Shown here: piece after piece, positions 1 to 11,650 of the stretch
Layout of the letters: each line of letters begins with the position of its first letter
How positions within the stretch are numbered: the stretch's first letter is position 1
Assembly (NCBI GenBank): GCA_950295325.1
Contig: OX485805.1
Coordinates: forward strand, 32,663,501 to 32,727,500
Source: Polytrichum commune
Lineage: Eukaryota > Streptophyta > Polytrichopsida > Polytrichales > Polytrichaceae
Reading direction: 5' to 3'
DNA length: 64,000 nucleotides
Program-made: the position numbers and the translations under genes
The notes under the pieces: generated by a model
Database searches by the model: none
Told to the model about the DNA's origin: nothing
The model's input: only the letters and a program-made list of their open reading frames with translations

Positions 1-970
1 ATATTTCTTCACAATAAGTTTTGATAAATCAATTGTTGCAAGAGGTTGAATTGTCATGATCTCTTGATTTTGTGTTAGATTCACCTCTTTGAGGTGGACT
101 TGATGCAAACCCAAGAGACCATGAAACATTATCCATTGCATGGCATGTACTTATAAGAGTCCACGTAGATTTCTTTCATACATTCAAACTTCCTTGGTCC
201 CTTTAGGACTTGAAGCTCTAGTGTAAAATGAAGTGGGATAGTCTCAAAATATTTCACCAACAAGATGATTTGGATAACTATAACCATCCTATTCTTGTGA
301 ATCTTTCTTCACAATAATTTTGAACAAATAAGTTGTTACTCTATTATGACTTGATGTTGAAGTGCCATGATCTCTCAACTTTGTGTTAGACACACTTGCT
401 TGAGGTGGACTTCATGCAAATCCATGATATCACAAAACATTAACCATAGCATGAAATGTACTTAAACTAGTATCAAGATAATTCCCGACTCTTGGATAGT
501 CCGGAATTATGCACGCCGTGCGTGATAACAAGCAAAAACATAGTGCAAACACAAAACTACATCATCATAAATCCATGATCAAACACCAATTGAAGCACAT
601 GCGATTTGTTAAACTATTTGAGAATCTTTTTTTCACTATAGTTTTTATCAAATCAATTGTTGTGAGACATTAAAGTGTCACAATCTCTCGATTTTGTGTC
701 CAACCCACCTCTTTGAGATGGACTTGATGCAAATCTAAGAAACCACGAACTACTACCCATTGCATATCGTGTACTAAAGCTCCACATAGATTTTTCTCAT
801 ACATGCAAACTTCCTTGGTCCGTTTCGGCCCTCAAGCTCTCTCCAGTACTGTAAAGTGACGTGGCATGGTCTCGGGATTTTTTTTTTCCCTTCCCACCAA
901 CGAGATATTTTACTGAATTTACAAGGTCACGCCGTCATGGGCCCTCAAGCTCTCATGTAAAGTGCTCCCG
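1..970. repeat. Dispersed repeat family R1, three degenerate copies
   Basis: Three diverged direct copies begin near 1, 296 and 622. Each contains a run resembling 'tcttcacaataagttttgat', then 'gattttgtgttagacccacctc', 'ggacttgatgcaaa' and (copies 1 and 3) 'aacttccttggtcc'. A fourth copy lies at about 33310-33560, inside a TIR element. No coding potential is visible. These are probably relics of a non-autonomous DNA element whose ends have decayed here. Bases 971-1124 carry nothing I recognise. Confidence 0.6.
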
Positions 971-1124
971 AGCCCACTGATCAGACAAACTCCTAGTACT
1001 ACTACACTACTGCCCTTTTGGCCTTGGGCCCGTTTCCAGGCTTTTGCGAATTGCATAATTGGGGTGTTTCGATCGCGCTGCTGAGGCGTTGATTGGGTCT
1101 ATGATCCCCAGCGCCGGCCCACCA

Positions 1125-2055
1125 GCAGTCGATCTTCACCAATACATCTGACCCATCGCCGTAAATTCAGGTCAAGAAATTCATGTGATCTCCATTTACA
1201 TCCAGAGCCGGTGATGAGACACAGGATTGAATGAGGTAATCACAAGTTCTGAAGTATTCACCAATGTGTGAATCTCGCACAAGGTGTTTTTTTTTTGACA
1301 GTTTGAAAACTTGCAGTCGATCTTCACCAATACATCTGACCCATCGCCGTAAATTCAGGTCAAGAAATTCATGTGATCTCGATTTACATCCAGAGCCGGT
1401 GATGAGACACAGGATTGAATGAGGTAATCACAAGTTCTGAAGTATTCACCAATGTGTGAATCTCGCACAAGGTGTTTTTTTTTTGACAGTTTGAAAACTT
1501 GCAGTCGATCTTCACCAATATATCTGACCCACCGCCGCAAATTTAGGTCAAGAAATTCACGTAATTTCAATTTACATCTGGAGCCGGTGAGACACATGAT
1601 TGAATGAGATGCCCACAAGCTCTGAAGTATTCACCAATGTGTGAATCTCGCACAGGGTGTTGTTTTTTTTACAAAGTTTGACAACTTGCAGTCGATCTTC
1701 ACCAATGTATCTGACCCACCGCCGTAAATTTAGGTCAAGAAATTCACGTAATTTCAATTTACATATGGAGCCAGTGAGACACATGATTGAATGAGATGCC
1801 CACAAGCTCTGAAGTATTCACCAATGTGTGAATCTCGCACAGGGTGTTGTTTTTTTTACAAAGTTTGACAACTTGCAGTCGATCTTCACCAATGTATCTG
1901 ACCCACCGCCGTAAATTTAGGTCAAGAAATTCACGTAATCTCAATTTACATCTGGAGCCGGTGAGACGCAAGATTGAATGAGATGCCCACAAGCTCTGAA
2001 GTATTGATCAATGTGTGAATTATTTTTTTTGGGACAAAAGTTTGAGAACTTGCAG
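1125..2055. repeat. 187/188-bp tandem satellite, five copies
   Basis: The phrase 'gcagtcgatcttcacc' recurs at 1125, 1313, 1501, 1688 and 1875, giving periods of 188, 188, 187 and 187. A truncated sixth unit begins near 2052. Copies 1-2 and copies 3-5 form two subgroups (for example 'gatgagacacagg' against 'gagacacatg'). Each unit has an internal poly-T tract. Minus-strand ORFs in the array are by-products of the repeat, because the period is not a multiple of three. The near-nucleosomal period is typical of plant satellites, but the array is short. Confidence 0.85.
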
Positions 2056-3604
2056 AAGAAGAAAAAAATTGCACGTCGATTGACATGCACAATGTAGAAT
2101 TTGACATGTAGTGTGGCTTGGGAAGAAACAAACCACACGTTAGAAATTGAAATGAAATTGTACTATCAAGTATGTGAAACTTAGGGTGACATTTCATAAG
2201 AAAAATGTAGATGTCGATTGACATTCGTTTTAGTTTTTGAAAACTTCATGTGATGCTTTGGATTTGAGGTTGAATGTCGAATGAAATTTGTCAAACATAC
2301 ACACTGATCTCACACCACAACCAAAAACACGGAAATGGCGACAGCGCCGAGAAGGAAAAGTAAGTCTTTGACACTTGTGCAGTTGTCAGTACAGTTACAG
2401 TAATAAAAGGGCTCTAGCCAGAAAGTTATGGTGGGGGAGATGTTAATATTTCGTGTTCCCGTGTGGATAATTCTCACTACTGTTGGATCGAATTGGAAAT
2501 CTGAGATTGCCAATCACCCAGATTGCCATTGATGTTTACGTCTTTAGATGATGTTCGATTTCACTGAAGTGTGGAATTGACATCGGTAAGTAACTCCACA
2601 TGATTTCGGCAACTTGATAGTCCAAGGAATCTTTGCATTTGCATCTTGATGGACATTAAAGCAAATTGTCGCCCTCCAAATCACGTCATTTCGTTGTCAA
2701 GAATCTTCTAAAAGCATATCCAAAGCCTCATCACATCACATACTTCAACGCTTTGGTCCAAGCAACCCTACCATACTCGAGAAGGCCTTGCCCGATAGTC
2801 TGGTGCATCTTATTCTTGTTCCACCTACAATTGTTAAAGGTCAAAGTCATTCCGTTTAATCCAAATAGTCCTAAGACTGGTTGCCCTGAAGAGAAGCCAT
2901 AAGGGAGAGGAATAATTTTTCTAGTGGGTACATCTAAAAATGTTATTAATTTTTTGCAATAAAAGGTGGATGTACAAGAGGCCCTAAGGTTTGAAGAAAA
3001 TTTTGGCACTAGATATGTTAGTTCTATATGATTCACGTTTTCATCCATTGCTATCATATGGTCATAGTCCTTGATGACTACCATGTATCTTTTTGTTAGG
3101 GTTTGCATTTGAGTTCTAGGTTTTTACAAACTAAAGGCTCTTGAAGTGATCATGAGCTTTCTTGAGTTTTTCTCTCCGGAGTGTGGCTAAGTTATTGTGC
3201 TTTTGCATTCTTGAAGGTTGCTTATCCATACAATTCATATTCAATGCACTTCATCTTCAAGGTCCAAAATCCAATATATATGTTCAATTCCACTTAGTGA
3301 ATAAATGATTGACTTGGATTTCACTTTGAAGTGAACTGTCAATAAGGCATGTAATTAACTTGGAAGTCACAAATGCTACAAAATCCTCATTAGCATTGAG
3401 GTTGTAATTTTTGTGACTTACCATTCGAAAGGAACTTTGTCATTCTAAAACGAGACTAAAATCAGTGTTCTATTTTGAGTATGTTTATTTTATAAAATTT
3501 TAGTGAATGCCTTCTACTTTCACAAGTTTTCATACACGTTCAAACCAATTAAGTGATTTAATGTAGATAAGCATAAGTAACCGTAATTGACAGTAATTGA
3601 AGGT
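2056..3604. other. Gene-poor spacer with one dispersed repeat copy
   Basis: I see no supported gene. Bases about 2945-3095 match the inner part of the inverted repeat at 26.0-26.6 kb (shared 'aggtggatgtacaa', 'aaggttt', 'catatggtcatagtcc' and 'tgatgact'). A 125-codon minus-strand open frame (2731-3108) overlaps this repeat. It lacks recognisable domains and I treat it as chance or transposon debris. Confidence 0.5.
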
Positions 3605-4013
3605 AACCGATTTCCCCCATCCTGAAATCCAATGAGTAACGAAACACTCATCAGTTACTGCAACTACAGTACCTAGGTCACCTCGTCTGAGCTGAAAGCT
3701 GAAATCCCAAATTCGACAAGTAACGAAACACTTATCAATTACCGGCAACTACCTGGGTCACCTCGTCTGGGCTGAAAGTTGAAATCCAAATTCGACGAGT
3801 AGCGAAACACTTCTCAATTACCACAATTACCCGGGTCACTCGTCTGGGCTGAATGTTGAAATCCGAAAGTCGACAAGGAACATAATACTCATTCAATTAC
3901 ATGCAACTACCCGGGTCACTCGTCTGAGTTGAAAGCTGAAATCCGAAATTCGACCAGTAACAAAATACTCATCAATTACTGGCTTGGGTCACTCGTCTGG
4001 CTGAAAGTTGAAA
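3605..4013. repeat. 79-bp minisatellite directly upstream of gene A promoter
   Basis: The anchor 'ggtcac(c)tcgtctg' recurs at 3676, 3756, 3834, 3914 and 3987, giving five units of about 79 bp (the last spacing is 73). Each unit also carries 'gtaacgaaacactcatcaat' and 'tgaaatccaaattcgac' variants. The array ends roughly 50 bp before a TATA box, so it sits where proximal promoter elements of HMA gene A would be. Confidence 0.8.
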
Positions 4014-4063
4014 TTGTCGTTGCGGTTGCAGTTGCAGGTGGTGGATCCCCCGATCTAGGGGAG

Positions 4064-4071
4064 CTATATAA
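4064..4071 (+). promoter_or_regulatory. TATA box of HMA gene A
   Basis: The sequence 'ctatataa' lies in a locally GC-rich stretch, about 415 bp upstream of the first in-frame ATG (4485). Transcription would start near 4095-4105 and leave a 5'UTR of about 385 nt without an obvious intron. This is inferred from the motif and its position only. Confidence 0.5.
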
Positions 4072-4484
4072 CCGAGGATGCTCCATTGCGAACATAAGCA
4101 TAAGCATTCGACATGTAAGCTTCACAAACTCGGTTCCCAGTGCTAGCTAGGCTCCTGAAGCGCACCCAGTTCTTTATAGGTCAAACAAAGGCAGGCAGGC
4201 AGGCAGACAGGCCGCTCAGCTGAGCTCAGGATTTCCATCGCTTATAACCTCTCGTGTGCACCCTCCGTTTCCCCTATACAGACTGCGGTTGCTCACTTCA
4301 AGCCTAAATTCTCCACCTCCTCGACTACTGCACAAACTTCTAGTCAGTGGTGTTGTTCAGTCTTCAACTAGTGTTGTAATTTGGCCGGCATACAGACAGA
4401 TCGGCTGGTCGGTCGCTTTGTTCGAAGGTGTGTTGCGGCGGTGGTTTGGGATCATCAAAGATCATTGCAGCAAATTAGGCAGCT

Positions 4485-7400
4485 ATGCCGAACCTCATGA
4501 GCATGGAGGAAGTAAGTTGCTCAAATTCTTGGGGCCCAACTTCTGTTTTGATGATTTGTATGAAATTGGCTGCTCTTTGATGGCGATGAAGAAAATTGTG
4601 CCCTTGAAATTCTAGGATGGTGGTAGGTGTTCAGGTCGAGCGATATTACCATTTCCTACTGCCCGGACACATGTGATGAGCTTAAGGCTGGAACCTAACC
4701 TTTTGGAACAAGATGGATCGGTTCTAAAAATTTCAGGATTTCATAACTCCAGCTACTGTAGTGATTCGGACTTGTATTTTAGACTGTTGGGTCGTCGAAG
4801 ACCCCTCCGATTAACTTGTAGATAGTAGCAGCTATGCCGAACCTCATGAGCGCGGAGGAAGTAAGCAGGCCAATTCTTGGCCCCCAACCTGTGTTTTGAT
4901 GATGTTTATGGAAACTTGAGTGGGTACGAAATTGGCTTCGAACTCTTTGGTGATGATGAAGTAGTTGACCTACTCCTGTTGGTTGTGAGTTTAATCTCGC
5001 ATTTTCATGACCTCTGTCTCAATATCTAGGAGGTAGATGGCTGGACAGAGGTGATGATGATGGTGTCTGGAACCAACCCTCTCGGACAAGGTGCATCACA
5101 GTAGTACATACGTCAAGGTTAAATCACTGAGTCTAGTGACTGGAACTCGCCGAACACGTTCTTAAGTGTATCTTAGACCTTCATTTGGCGATCGGAGCTT
5201 GTGTCGATAATTTCTTCTAAGTTTGCCGATACCCGTATTAATTAGCTAGGTTGGCGTCACTGAAGTCGAGTCTGCCCCGAAGCTTACGACCACTGTCCCG
5301 AAATCTAGGAACTTGGTAGATGCACAGCTTCCATTGGTGGTACCATTTACCTTCATCCTAGAGACTCATGGATCGCTCAAACGACAACCTTCAGAAATTC
5401 CCTCGCTAATCCTGCACAACAGCAGCGTTGCAAGGATTTCAGAAGCTTGATGGAATGATTTTCTAAATTGACAAATTTGAGCTCTGTTGAGAGTACCCCA
5501 GTTGTAGTGTGGAGTGAAAGTTAATCCAAGTTTCGCGTAGACGCATGATCATTCTGTTCAACTACTTACAAGAAAAGTTTGTCGACTAATTGAGGAAATC
5601 CACACACATATAACACAAGGGTCTGAAGATTGATGATAGTGACCATTTTCCAATTGAATTATATTTTTGTTTCAACAAGAAAGTTTCCGAGACGACTAAA
5701 TTGAAGGTTAACATGATTGTTGTGTGTGCTTGCTGTGTTGCAGTTGTTCTACGGTCCCACAGAGCCCGCATGGCTCCTACCCACCTACGACGATCGCCAG
5801 AGCCGGCGCGTCTACAATGCGGCCTACGACATGGAACCGCCCCGCCGCATGCACAACCCGGCCGCCGAGAAGATGATGATGATGCCTCGCCAGCTACTGA
5901 AGCCGGAGCCACCTCCCCGGGGTGGTGGGGGCGCACCCGCGCACTTCTACGACACTCGCGGTCGCGGCGGCGAGTTGTACTCGGAGGCGGAGGAGCAGGA
6001 TCGTTACAACGACCCCCGCGACCGTGAGCCCGTGTACCGGCAGCAGCGCAAGGTCCAGTTCGCGCCCGACGTGCCTGTTCGAACACACGACATCGACGGC
6101 CGCGAGATCGTCAACTTGCAGGGGCCCCCGCCCCCCAGGAAGGACATGGTGCCGCTCTTGCAGAAGCCCTACAAGCCTCCTGTAAGCCTTCTTCAGTGGA
6201 TTATAAATTTCTGCAACAGAAGTCGAGTATCTCCCTATTATAACTTCATTCTTTGATTTGCAAGTTGCTGCCAGCTTAACACTTAATTTGTCGGGGTTAA
6301 TCAACTCGGAGGATGGTGTCCTTGATCAATAAATCATAATTTCTGCAACAGACGTAGAGTATCTACCTATCATAACTTCAGTTTTTTGATCTGCAAGTTT
6401 CTGCTAGTTTAACACTAGATTGATGGGCGTGGTTTCTGCGAGTTTAACACATCACTTGATAGCTACTAATTATTGCTAGTTTTGGAGGGCTTGACTGGTT
6501 CCCATGCATGCGCCGTGTGTGATGTGTTTTGACATGTGTGGGGACAATTGTTGTTGGTGCAGCCTATTGAACTGAAGGTGCCCATGTGCTGCGAGAAGTG
6601 TGTGAAGAAGGTGAAGGACAAGCTGCTGGACATGGACGGTAAGTCCCACTTCTGCCAAAAATCTGACAACACTCTCTGCTTCACAAAGTGATTTTCATTA
6701 AAACTCTCTAAGTATGCAAAGAAACTGCACAGTCCATAGGCTCACAAATTCTTGTGCAAATTACTTCGCAATAATGGCTAGACTCAGGTAGGATTCGGCT
6801 TGGGCATGGTTAGCTTGGAGATTATAAAGACGGTATTGCCGATTTTAACATTTAGGGAAAAGTTGTAGAAGTTTGCCAGAATTTTCTGCTTTGTGAGCAT
6901 CTTCAGGTTACTGATCATGTTGGCTGCTACTGAAATTACAGGCGTGGACACTGTGGTCACCGATCAGTACAACCAGAAGGTGGTTGTCACCGGAAAGGTC
7001 GACCCCGCCAAGGTGCTCAGCAGCCTGAAACGCGTAAAGAAGAAATCCGAGTTCTGGAGGGAGAACGTGGACTACAGCGCGGCCTATGTCCGCGCCCGCA
7101 AGGCCGAGGACACGAAAGTACAGATCGCAAGAGCTGAGGCGTCTAACAACAAAGCGATTGCGAATGCAAATGCGAACGCCAAGGCCTTGGCCGTCTCCCC
7201 GGCGGCCCCCGAGGTCGCCCGCCGTCTACCCCAAGGCGCAGAAGGCCCGCACGTCACGGTTGTGTTGCCGGCACCGTCTTCAAAACGAGAAGAGTCTGAG
7301 AAACGGATGCCCTACGAGGCAAGTAGTAGCCGGCCCCATGTTGTCCGCTACGAGGCTAGCCCTCCTCGGGGTTATGTGTACGAGGAGATGATGAGGCCCC

Positions 7401-7657
7401 GAGCTCGGGAATTAGGTTTCAATGGCCCCAAGCCGGTGGGTAAAAATCAAGCGTACGAGATGAACCATGGGTTTTACGGCCGGGACGACACATTCTACGA
7501 TCTGCCACGCACCTCGTATTACAACAGCCCGGCTGGAATGAGGAGACCGGAATATTACGACGACATGTACCTCGACGGGAACCAGATGAATGCTCGGAGA
7601 CCTCAGTTCTATGACGACACTAGGCTGCACCAGGGTGGCTATAATCAATACAACTAG
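4485..7657 (+). CDS. HMA domain protein A (HPP/HIPP-like, no CaaX)
   Basis: Four exons: 4485-4511, 5744-6181, 6563-6638 and 6942-7657, with donors GTAAGT, GTAAGC and GTAAGT and acceptors ending GCAG, GCAG and ACAG. Phases are 0, 0 and 1, giving about 418 aa. Exon 1 encodes MPNLMSMEE. Exon 2 starts LFYGPTEPAW and is rich in Pro, Arg and Tyr. Exons 3 and 4 together form a heavy-metal-associated domain at about residues 156-225, with MCCEKC as the metal-binding CxxC loop and the end of the fold near KKKSEFW. The tail is Ala/Asn-rich, then Tyr/Asp-rich. HMA proteins bind soft metals such as Cu or Zn and act in metal handling or protein contacts. There is no C-terminal isoprenylation CaaX (it ends NQYN), so this is not a classical HIPP. 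Gene B is a paralogue with the same exon plan. I read the function from the fold only. Confidence 0.85.
4834..4860 (+). other. Second copy of exon 1 of HMA gene A
   Basis: A 27-nt open stretch encodes MPNLMSAEE followed by donor GTAAGC. It copies the 4485-4511 exon (MPNLMSMEE, donor GTAAGT) 349 bp downstream, and the flanking intron is also duplicated ('attcttgg', 'gttttgatgat', 'gaaattggct'). Either copy would splice in phase 0 to the exon at 5744. It could serve as an alternative first exon or be a silent duplicate. Confidence 0.7.
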
Positions 7658-7893
7658 ACGTGGAATCGCAACTAGAGTGGTAGGTAATTTGCTGGTATGA
7701 TGGATGATGAATCATGAATCATGATGATGGTAGGGTGGATCGATCTGTAGCTGGTAGGGGACGATTCTCCCGCTAAATTTTGCCTAAGTGTTAATTTAAA
7801 GATTGTTCGCACCATACTCAGCTCACGCAGGGTGATGCATGTGCGGCACTGTATTCTAGGTTTTCTGGCAGATTCAAGATTTTTCAAAATAAA
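7658..7893 (+). terminator. 3'UTR and poly(A) signal of HMA gene A
   Basis: AATAAA at 7888-7893 lies about 230 bp after the stop codon in AT-rich sequence, which suits a plant near-upstream polyadenylation element. The region between holds no other feature. Confidence 0.45.
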
Positions 7894-8254
7894 ACTGTGT
7901 ATAGTTTTGTACAGAGCTTCTGGAGATTCAGTACTGTTGATGATCGATCAGACTCGACTCCCTTCAACCTTGATGCTGATGGAATCTTCGGTCTATAAAG
8001 CGTTCGTTGCAGAAATTTATTGGATGATTCATCAATTTCGATCCTCCTGAAGCAGAAATTAGTGGTTCAACATCATCACGTCATTTTTTGGCTCAGATGC
8101 TGGACAGATTCTGCAGATGCCTCTTGAAATAATTATTCACATCTGAGGACTACTACTCGCGGAGCTTCTGACAAGCATGAAATTATACCTCCGGAGCTGG
8201 CAGGCAGGCTGTATTTTAGTAGATTGTTGCTATTTTATAACAGCCTTCTCAGTT

Positions 8255-8935
8255 AAATTAGCGACATGATTGTAGTTTGGACTCTGGAGGAATCAGACAG
8301 AAAATTTGGATTACAATCATTGTGTAGTCAATTGTATGTCGAATAAGGACAAAGTGACTCATGAGGTGGTCTACTAGCTGCATCTGAGAATTGCGGGTCT
8401 CTTTCACCAGTCTTGCTTTAAGCAGTTCTATCATGGCCATGGCCACCAGAAAGAGTTCAAAATCTTCAAGAACATTCACAAAGACAGTTTGTTAATTTCC
8501 ACATTATCTGTCTTCGCAGCCCTCTCAGTTTGGTGAGATGATCATAATTTGGAGGTATTGAGACAGAAAATTTGAGATCCAATTATTTGTGTGTCAATCA
8601 CTGTATGTTGGTGAGAAACAAAGTGAGCTCCAGAGGATTGTGAGTCTCTCTCACCATTCTTTCTGTAAACAGTTCTGTCATGGCCACCAGAATGAGTTGA
8701 AATTCTTTAAGGACAGACATCTTCGAAATCTTAGCTGCATTTACTTAATAATAGCCCTCTCACAGTAGCAACCTGAACATAATTTGGACATATCAAGACA
8801 GTAAATCTGGAATGCAATCAGTCTGTGTGATCATTGTATGTTGGCGAGAGACAAAGACTCTTGGTGGTCTACTAGCTGCATCTGAGTCTCTTAATTCACC
8901 AGTCTCGCTTCAAGCAGTGGTTAGACATGAGGCAA
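8255..8935. repeat. Three-copy tandem repeat of about 240-270 bp
   Basis: Three diverged units begin near 8262, 8530 and 8770. Shared phrases are 'cataatttgga', 'agacagaaaatttg', 'caattgtatgt', 'tctttcaccagtc' and 'aagcagt'. The first and third units also share 'ggtggtctactagctgcatctga'-like text. No ORF is conserved across units. The array begins about 350 bp after the presumed 3' end of HMA gene A. Confidence 0.65.
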
Positions 8936-9279
8936 TCATGCGATTTTTGTTTAATCATGTTCTTTTCATCTTAGCAGTTGGATTACTCTGGAATGTTTTA
9001 GATCATCATCTGCAATTCGACAAACTCTATTGAAACATTTCAACCCATTTTTTAGCAAAAACATCCTTAAGCGTTTAGGCGCTAAATACGGTAATCTGAT
9101 GAAAGTATCAGGTGAATTAAGGCCCTGCAGTCGGGATGTGCTAATTAAGCATCTCAAGATAATACTCTGGTAGCAGAAGAAGTCTGTCGGTATTTCAACC
9201 ATTTCAAGAGAAATTTAAGCTCATGGGATGTCACATGTGACGGTTTCCTCAAACTGAGGTCTGTCGGTGTTTCATCAAA

Positions 9280-9411
9280 CCGGTTCAATCCATTACACAT
9301 GACTAGACGTGCACTTTTGCTTGATTGTGAGTGAGAGATTGATGGCCGGTTCAATCCATTACACATGACTAGACATGCACTTTTGCTTGATTGTGAGTGA
9401 GAGATTGATGG
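9280..9411. repeat. 66-bp tandem duplication
   Basis: Two adjacent 66-bp copies (9280-9345 and 9346-9411) start 'ccggttcaatccattacac' and end 'gagagattgatgg'. They differ at one base (agacg/agaca), so the duplication is recent. The flanks 8936-9279 and 9412-9786 contain nothing I can support. Confidence 0.85.
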
Positions 9412-9786
9412 TCTTTTCGAAACACCGACTCGTGCGGCTCCTTTAATTCCGACTGTTGACTGTCTCAAAGTGAAGGTGCAATGGGGAAACTACATGTAGT
9501 TTATATGGGAATCCTCAACTTGGAGGCGAAGACCTTGTCAATAGCAGCACAAGTCCAGTAATAAGGGAGAGTTTGCACCACCCAGGAACTTTAATTTTCA
9601 ATGTTAATTCAACATTTATGTTGGTGACTTACCACTTGGCTATTTGCTTTGCACCATATGGCGACTTACCTGCAATAAGGTATGTGGGTGTTATTTGGTT
9701 TGTTTTTCATGTTCTCCAACTTCTACCGATTAGATTTACACAACATAACTCGTGTTACATTACTTGCAAAAAAGGGACCGGAGTTT

Positions 9787-9808
9787 CTATCTATCTATCT
9801 ATCTATCT
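9787..9808. repeat. CTAT microsatellite
   Basis: About five uninterrupted CTAT units lie in non-coding sequence. Confidence 0.8.
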
Positions 9809-11419
9809 CGTGTTACATTAGCAAATCTATGATGAAACATTTGTGAAAGTTGGATTGAAAATCGGATCTCCCCTGATTTAGTTATGGTTATTGGAAGTGC
9901 ATGTTTGTTGATTTTTTAGCTGAATATATAGATCTTCCCAAATGTAATCATTATTGAGTGTAGCGTACTTATTAATATTTGAGGGTATAGTCCAATCCCT
10001 CTTGAACATGTCTCTTTATAATGTTTGCTCTTTGATCTCACCAAACTACACACCAATCAATAAAGGGGTCCAACTAAGAGCACGAGCTAATTAAGACTCA
10101 TCTACCTTGGTGCACATATCATTGACCAAATGGCAATAAATGGCATCAAAAAACCTATCCGACGAGAATCAAATTTGTAAAACCACCCAAACATTGATAC
10201 TCGGTGGATACTACAAGATGAGAGAATATTTGTATAATTTGACTTGTCATTTGGGTCAACGGGTTTGGGCATGGTCAATGCCATCCTAGTACTACCATCT
10301 TGATACCATCTTGATACTTTAAGGGTAACTTTACCTATGTATAAAGGTCCTTGCAAGGTACACACTCTCACATAACATAAAAGAAAAGAAAAGAAAAAAC
10401 GGAAATATCAACAAAAATGAATTCCTTGTTACATATACCCGACTAGTATCAAAATAAGGTACAACATTGGTTGGTAGCTAAGTCACCTTACCTACCTTAT
10501 CTTCGAAGTCACTCTGAAGCATCCATGATTCCTACACACGAGGGGGCAAAGGGGGGGGGGGGTCTATAAGGGTCTATAAGGGTGAGTTTCAATGAAGACC
10601 GCTCGCACACTATATTCTAGATAATAATAGGTTGGAGGTGTTCGCATGCAATGATCGGGGAGAACCCGCAGTTAGTTACAAATGAACTGGTTGAGTTTGA
10701 GAAATAACTGGTTGAAGTTCAAGATTGCAGGAAAATTACCGATCATTTTAGAAGAATTTGTAGAATATACCCCAATTTAATAAAGGAAAACCGGAGGATG
10801 TCAACATGTAACCAGTTGGACTTGCAAGCACTAGGATCTCAACCACAATCTGGTGGTCCGTTAGAATGTGGAGGGCTTTGAACACATGCCACTAGACTTC
10901 CATGCGCTCACTAAAGAATCTTAAACCTACAAGTGCCGATCACCGAAGGATTGAAGACCGTTTTGAGGAGGGGGGGGTTTTAACTTGGAGAAGAAGGTTA
11001 GTAGGTGGGCCCGGATTTGAGAAGATGAGAGTAGCTAGTTGGCACATACAAACCCTACCCCACCATATTCCCTCAACATTTGGGCATGTTTGTTTGTATT
11101 CACACTAGAATATGGAGGGCAAGCAGCCGACATGGAAACTCACCCTAAGACCACTTACAAAGAAAGAGAATCGTTGGTTTGATCTATAACTTTCGCATCC
11201 CAACTCCAAATCTAAAACTCAAAATGACAATGTATGTGTTTCACAATTGCTAGCTTAATGAGACTATTCCCGACAAATAAAATTTGTCTTTGGAATTAGG
11301 AGTGGCCATAATAAGGCCACATACCTTATGAGTCAACTCGAACATGGCCTTATGGTTTGAAGGTCAAGATCCAAGCACGTCAATTTGGTGGGTACCAAAT
11401 AATTTCCCTTTTGCTAGAC
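9809..11419. other. Intergenic; dispersed repeat R3 copy
   Basis: No gene is visible. Bases about 10649-10860 match about 19397-19609: shared 'ggggagaac', 'ataaccagttcaa'-like text, 'ttaataaag', 'aaaccggaagat'-like text, 'acatgtaaccggttggactt' and 'cactaggat'. This defines a two-copy repeat of roughly 210 bp. A G-run with a duplicated 'gggtctataa' lies at about 10545-10580. Confidence 0.5.
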
Positions 11420-11650
11420 GAGAGGGAATTATTGTATACGAGCATATCTCTCATACATCCAACATAAAAACCTTACTCTTATAGGTTTGTTGTTTGTTCA
11501 TTTCAAATGATCTCAAGTTAACCTGGAATCTTTAAAGATAATCCCGGTGTCAAATCAACTAAAACAAGTGACATGTGAGCTACATGATATTTTAGGGCTT
11601 TTATGTTGGATTAATGAGAGGTATGTTTGTAAATGATTATTCCCTCTCTC
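11420..11650. mobile_element. MITE family M1, copy 1 (231 bp)
   Basis: Terminal inverted repeats of about 50 bp: the left end begins GAGAGGGAATTATTGTATAC and continues to 'catccaacataaaa'. The right end is its near-reverse-complement, ending ATTATTCCCTCTCTC. A second copy is at 17885-18120. There is no ORF, so it is non-autonomous. The target duplication is not clear. Confidence 0.75.

Noticed and set aside
1355-2224. Series of similar minus-strand ORFs of 65-92 codons
   Set aside because: They come from the 187/188-bp satellite; frame and ends shift between units.
5586-6304. Long open frames antisense to exon 2 of HMA gene A
   Set aside because: They are GC-rich shadows of the real exon, which has splice sites and a paralogue.
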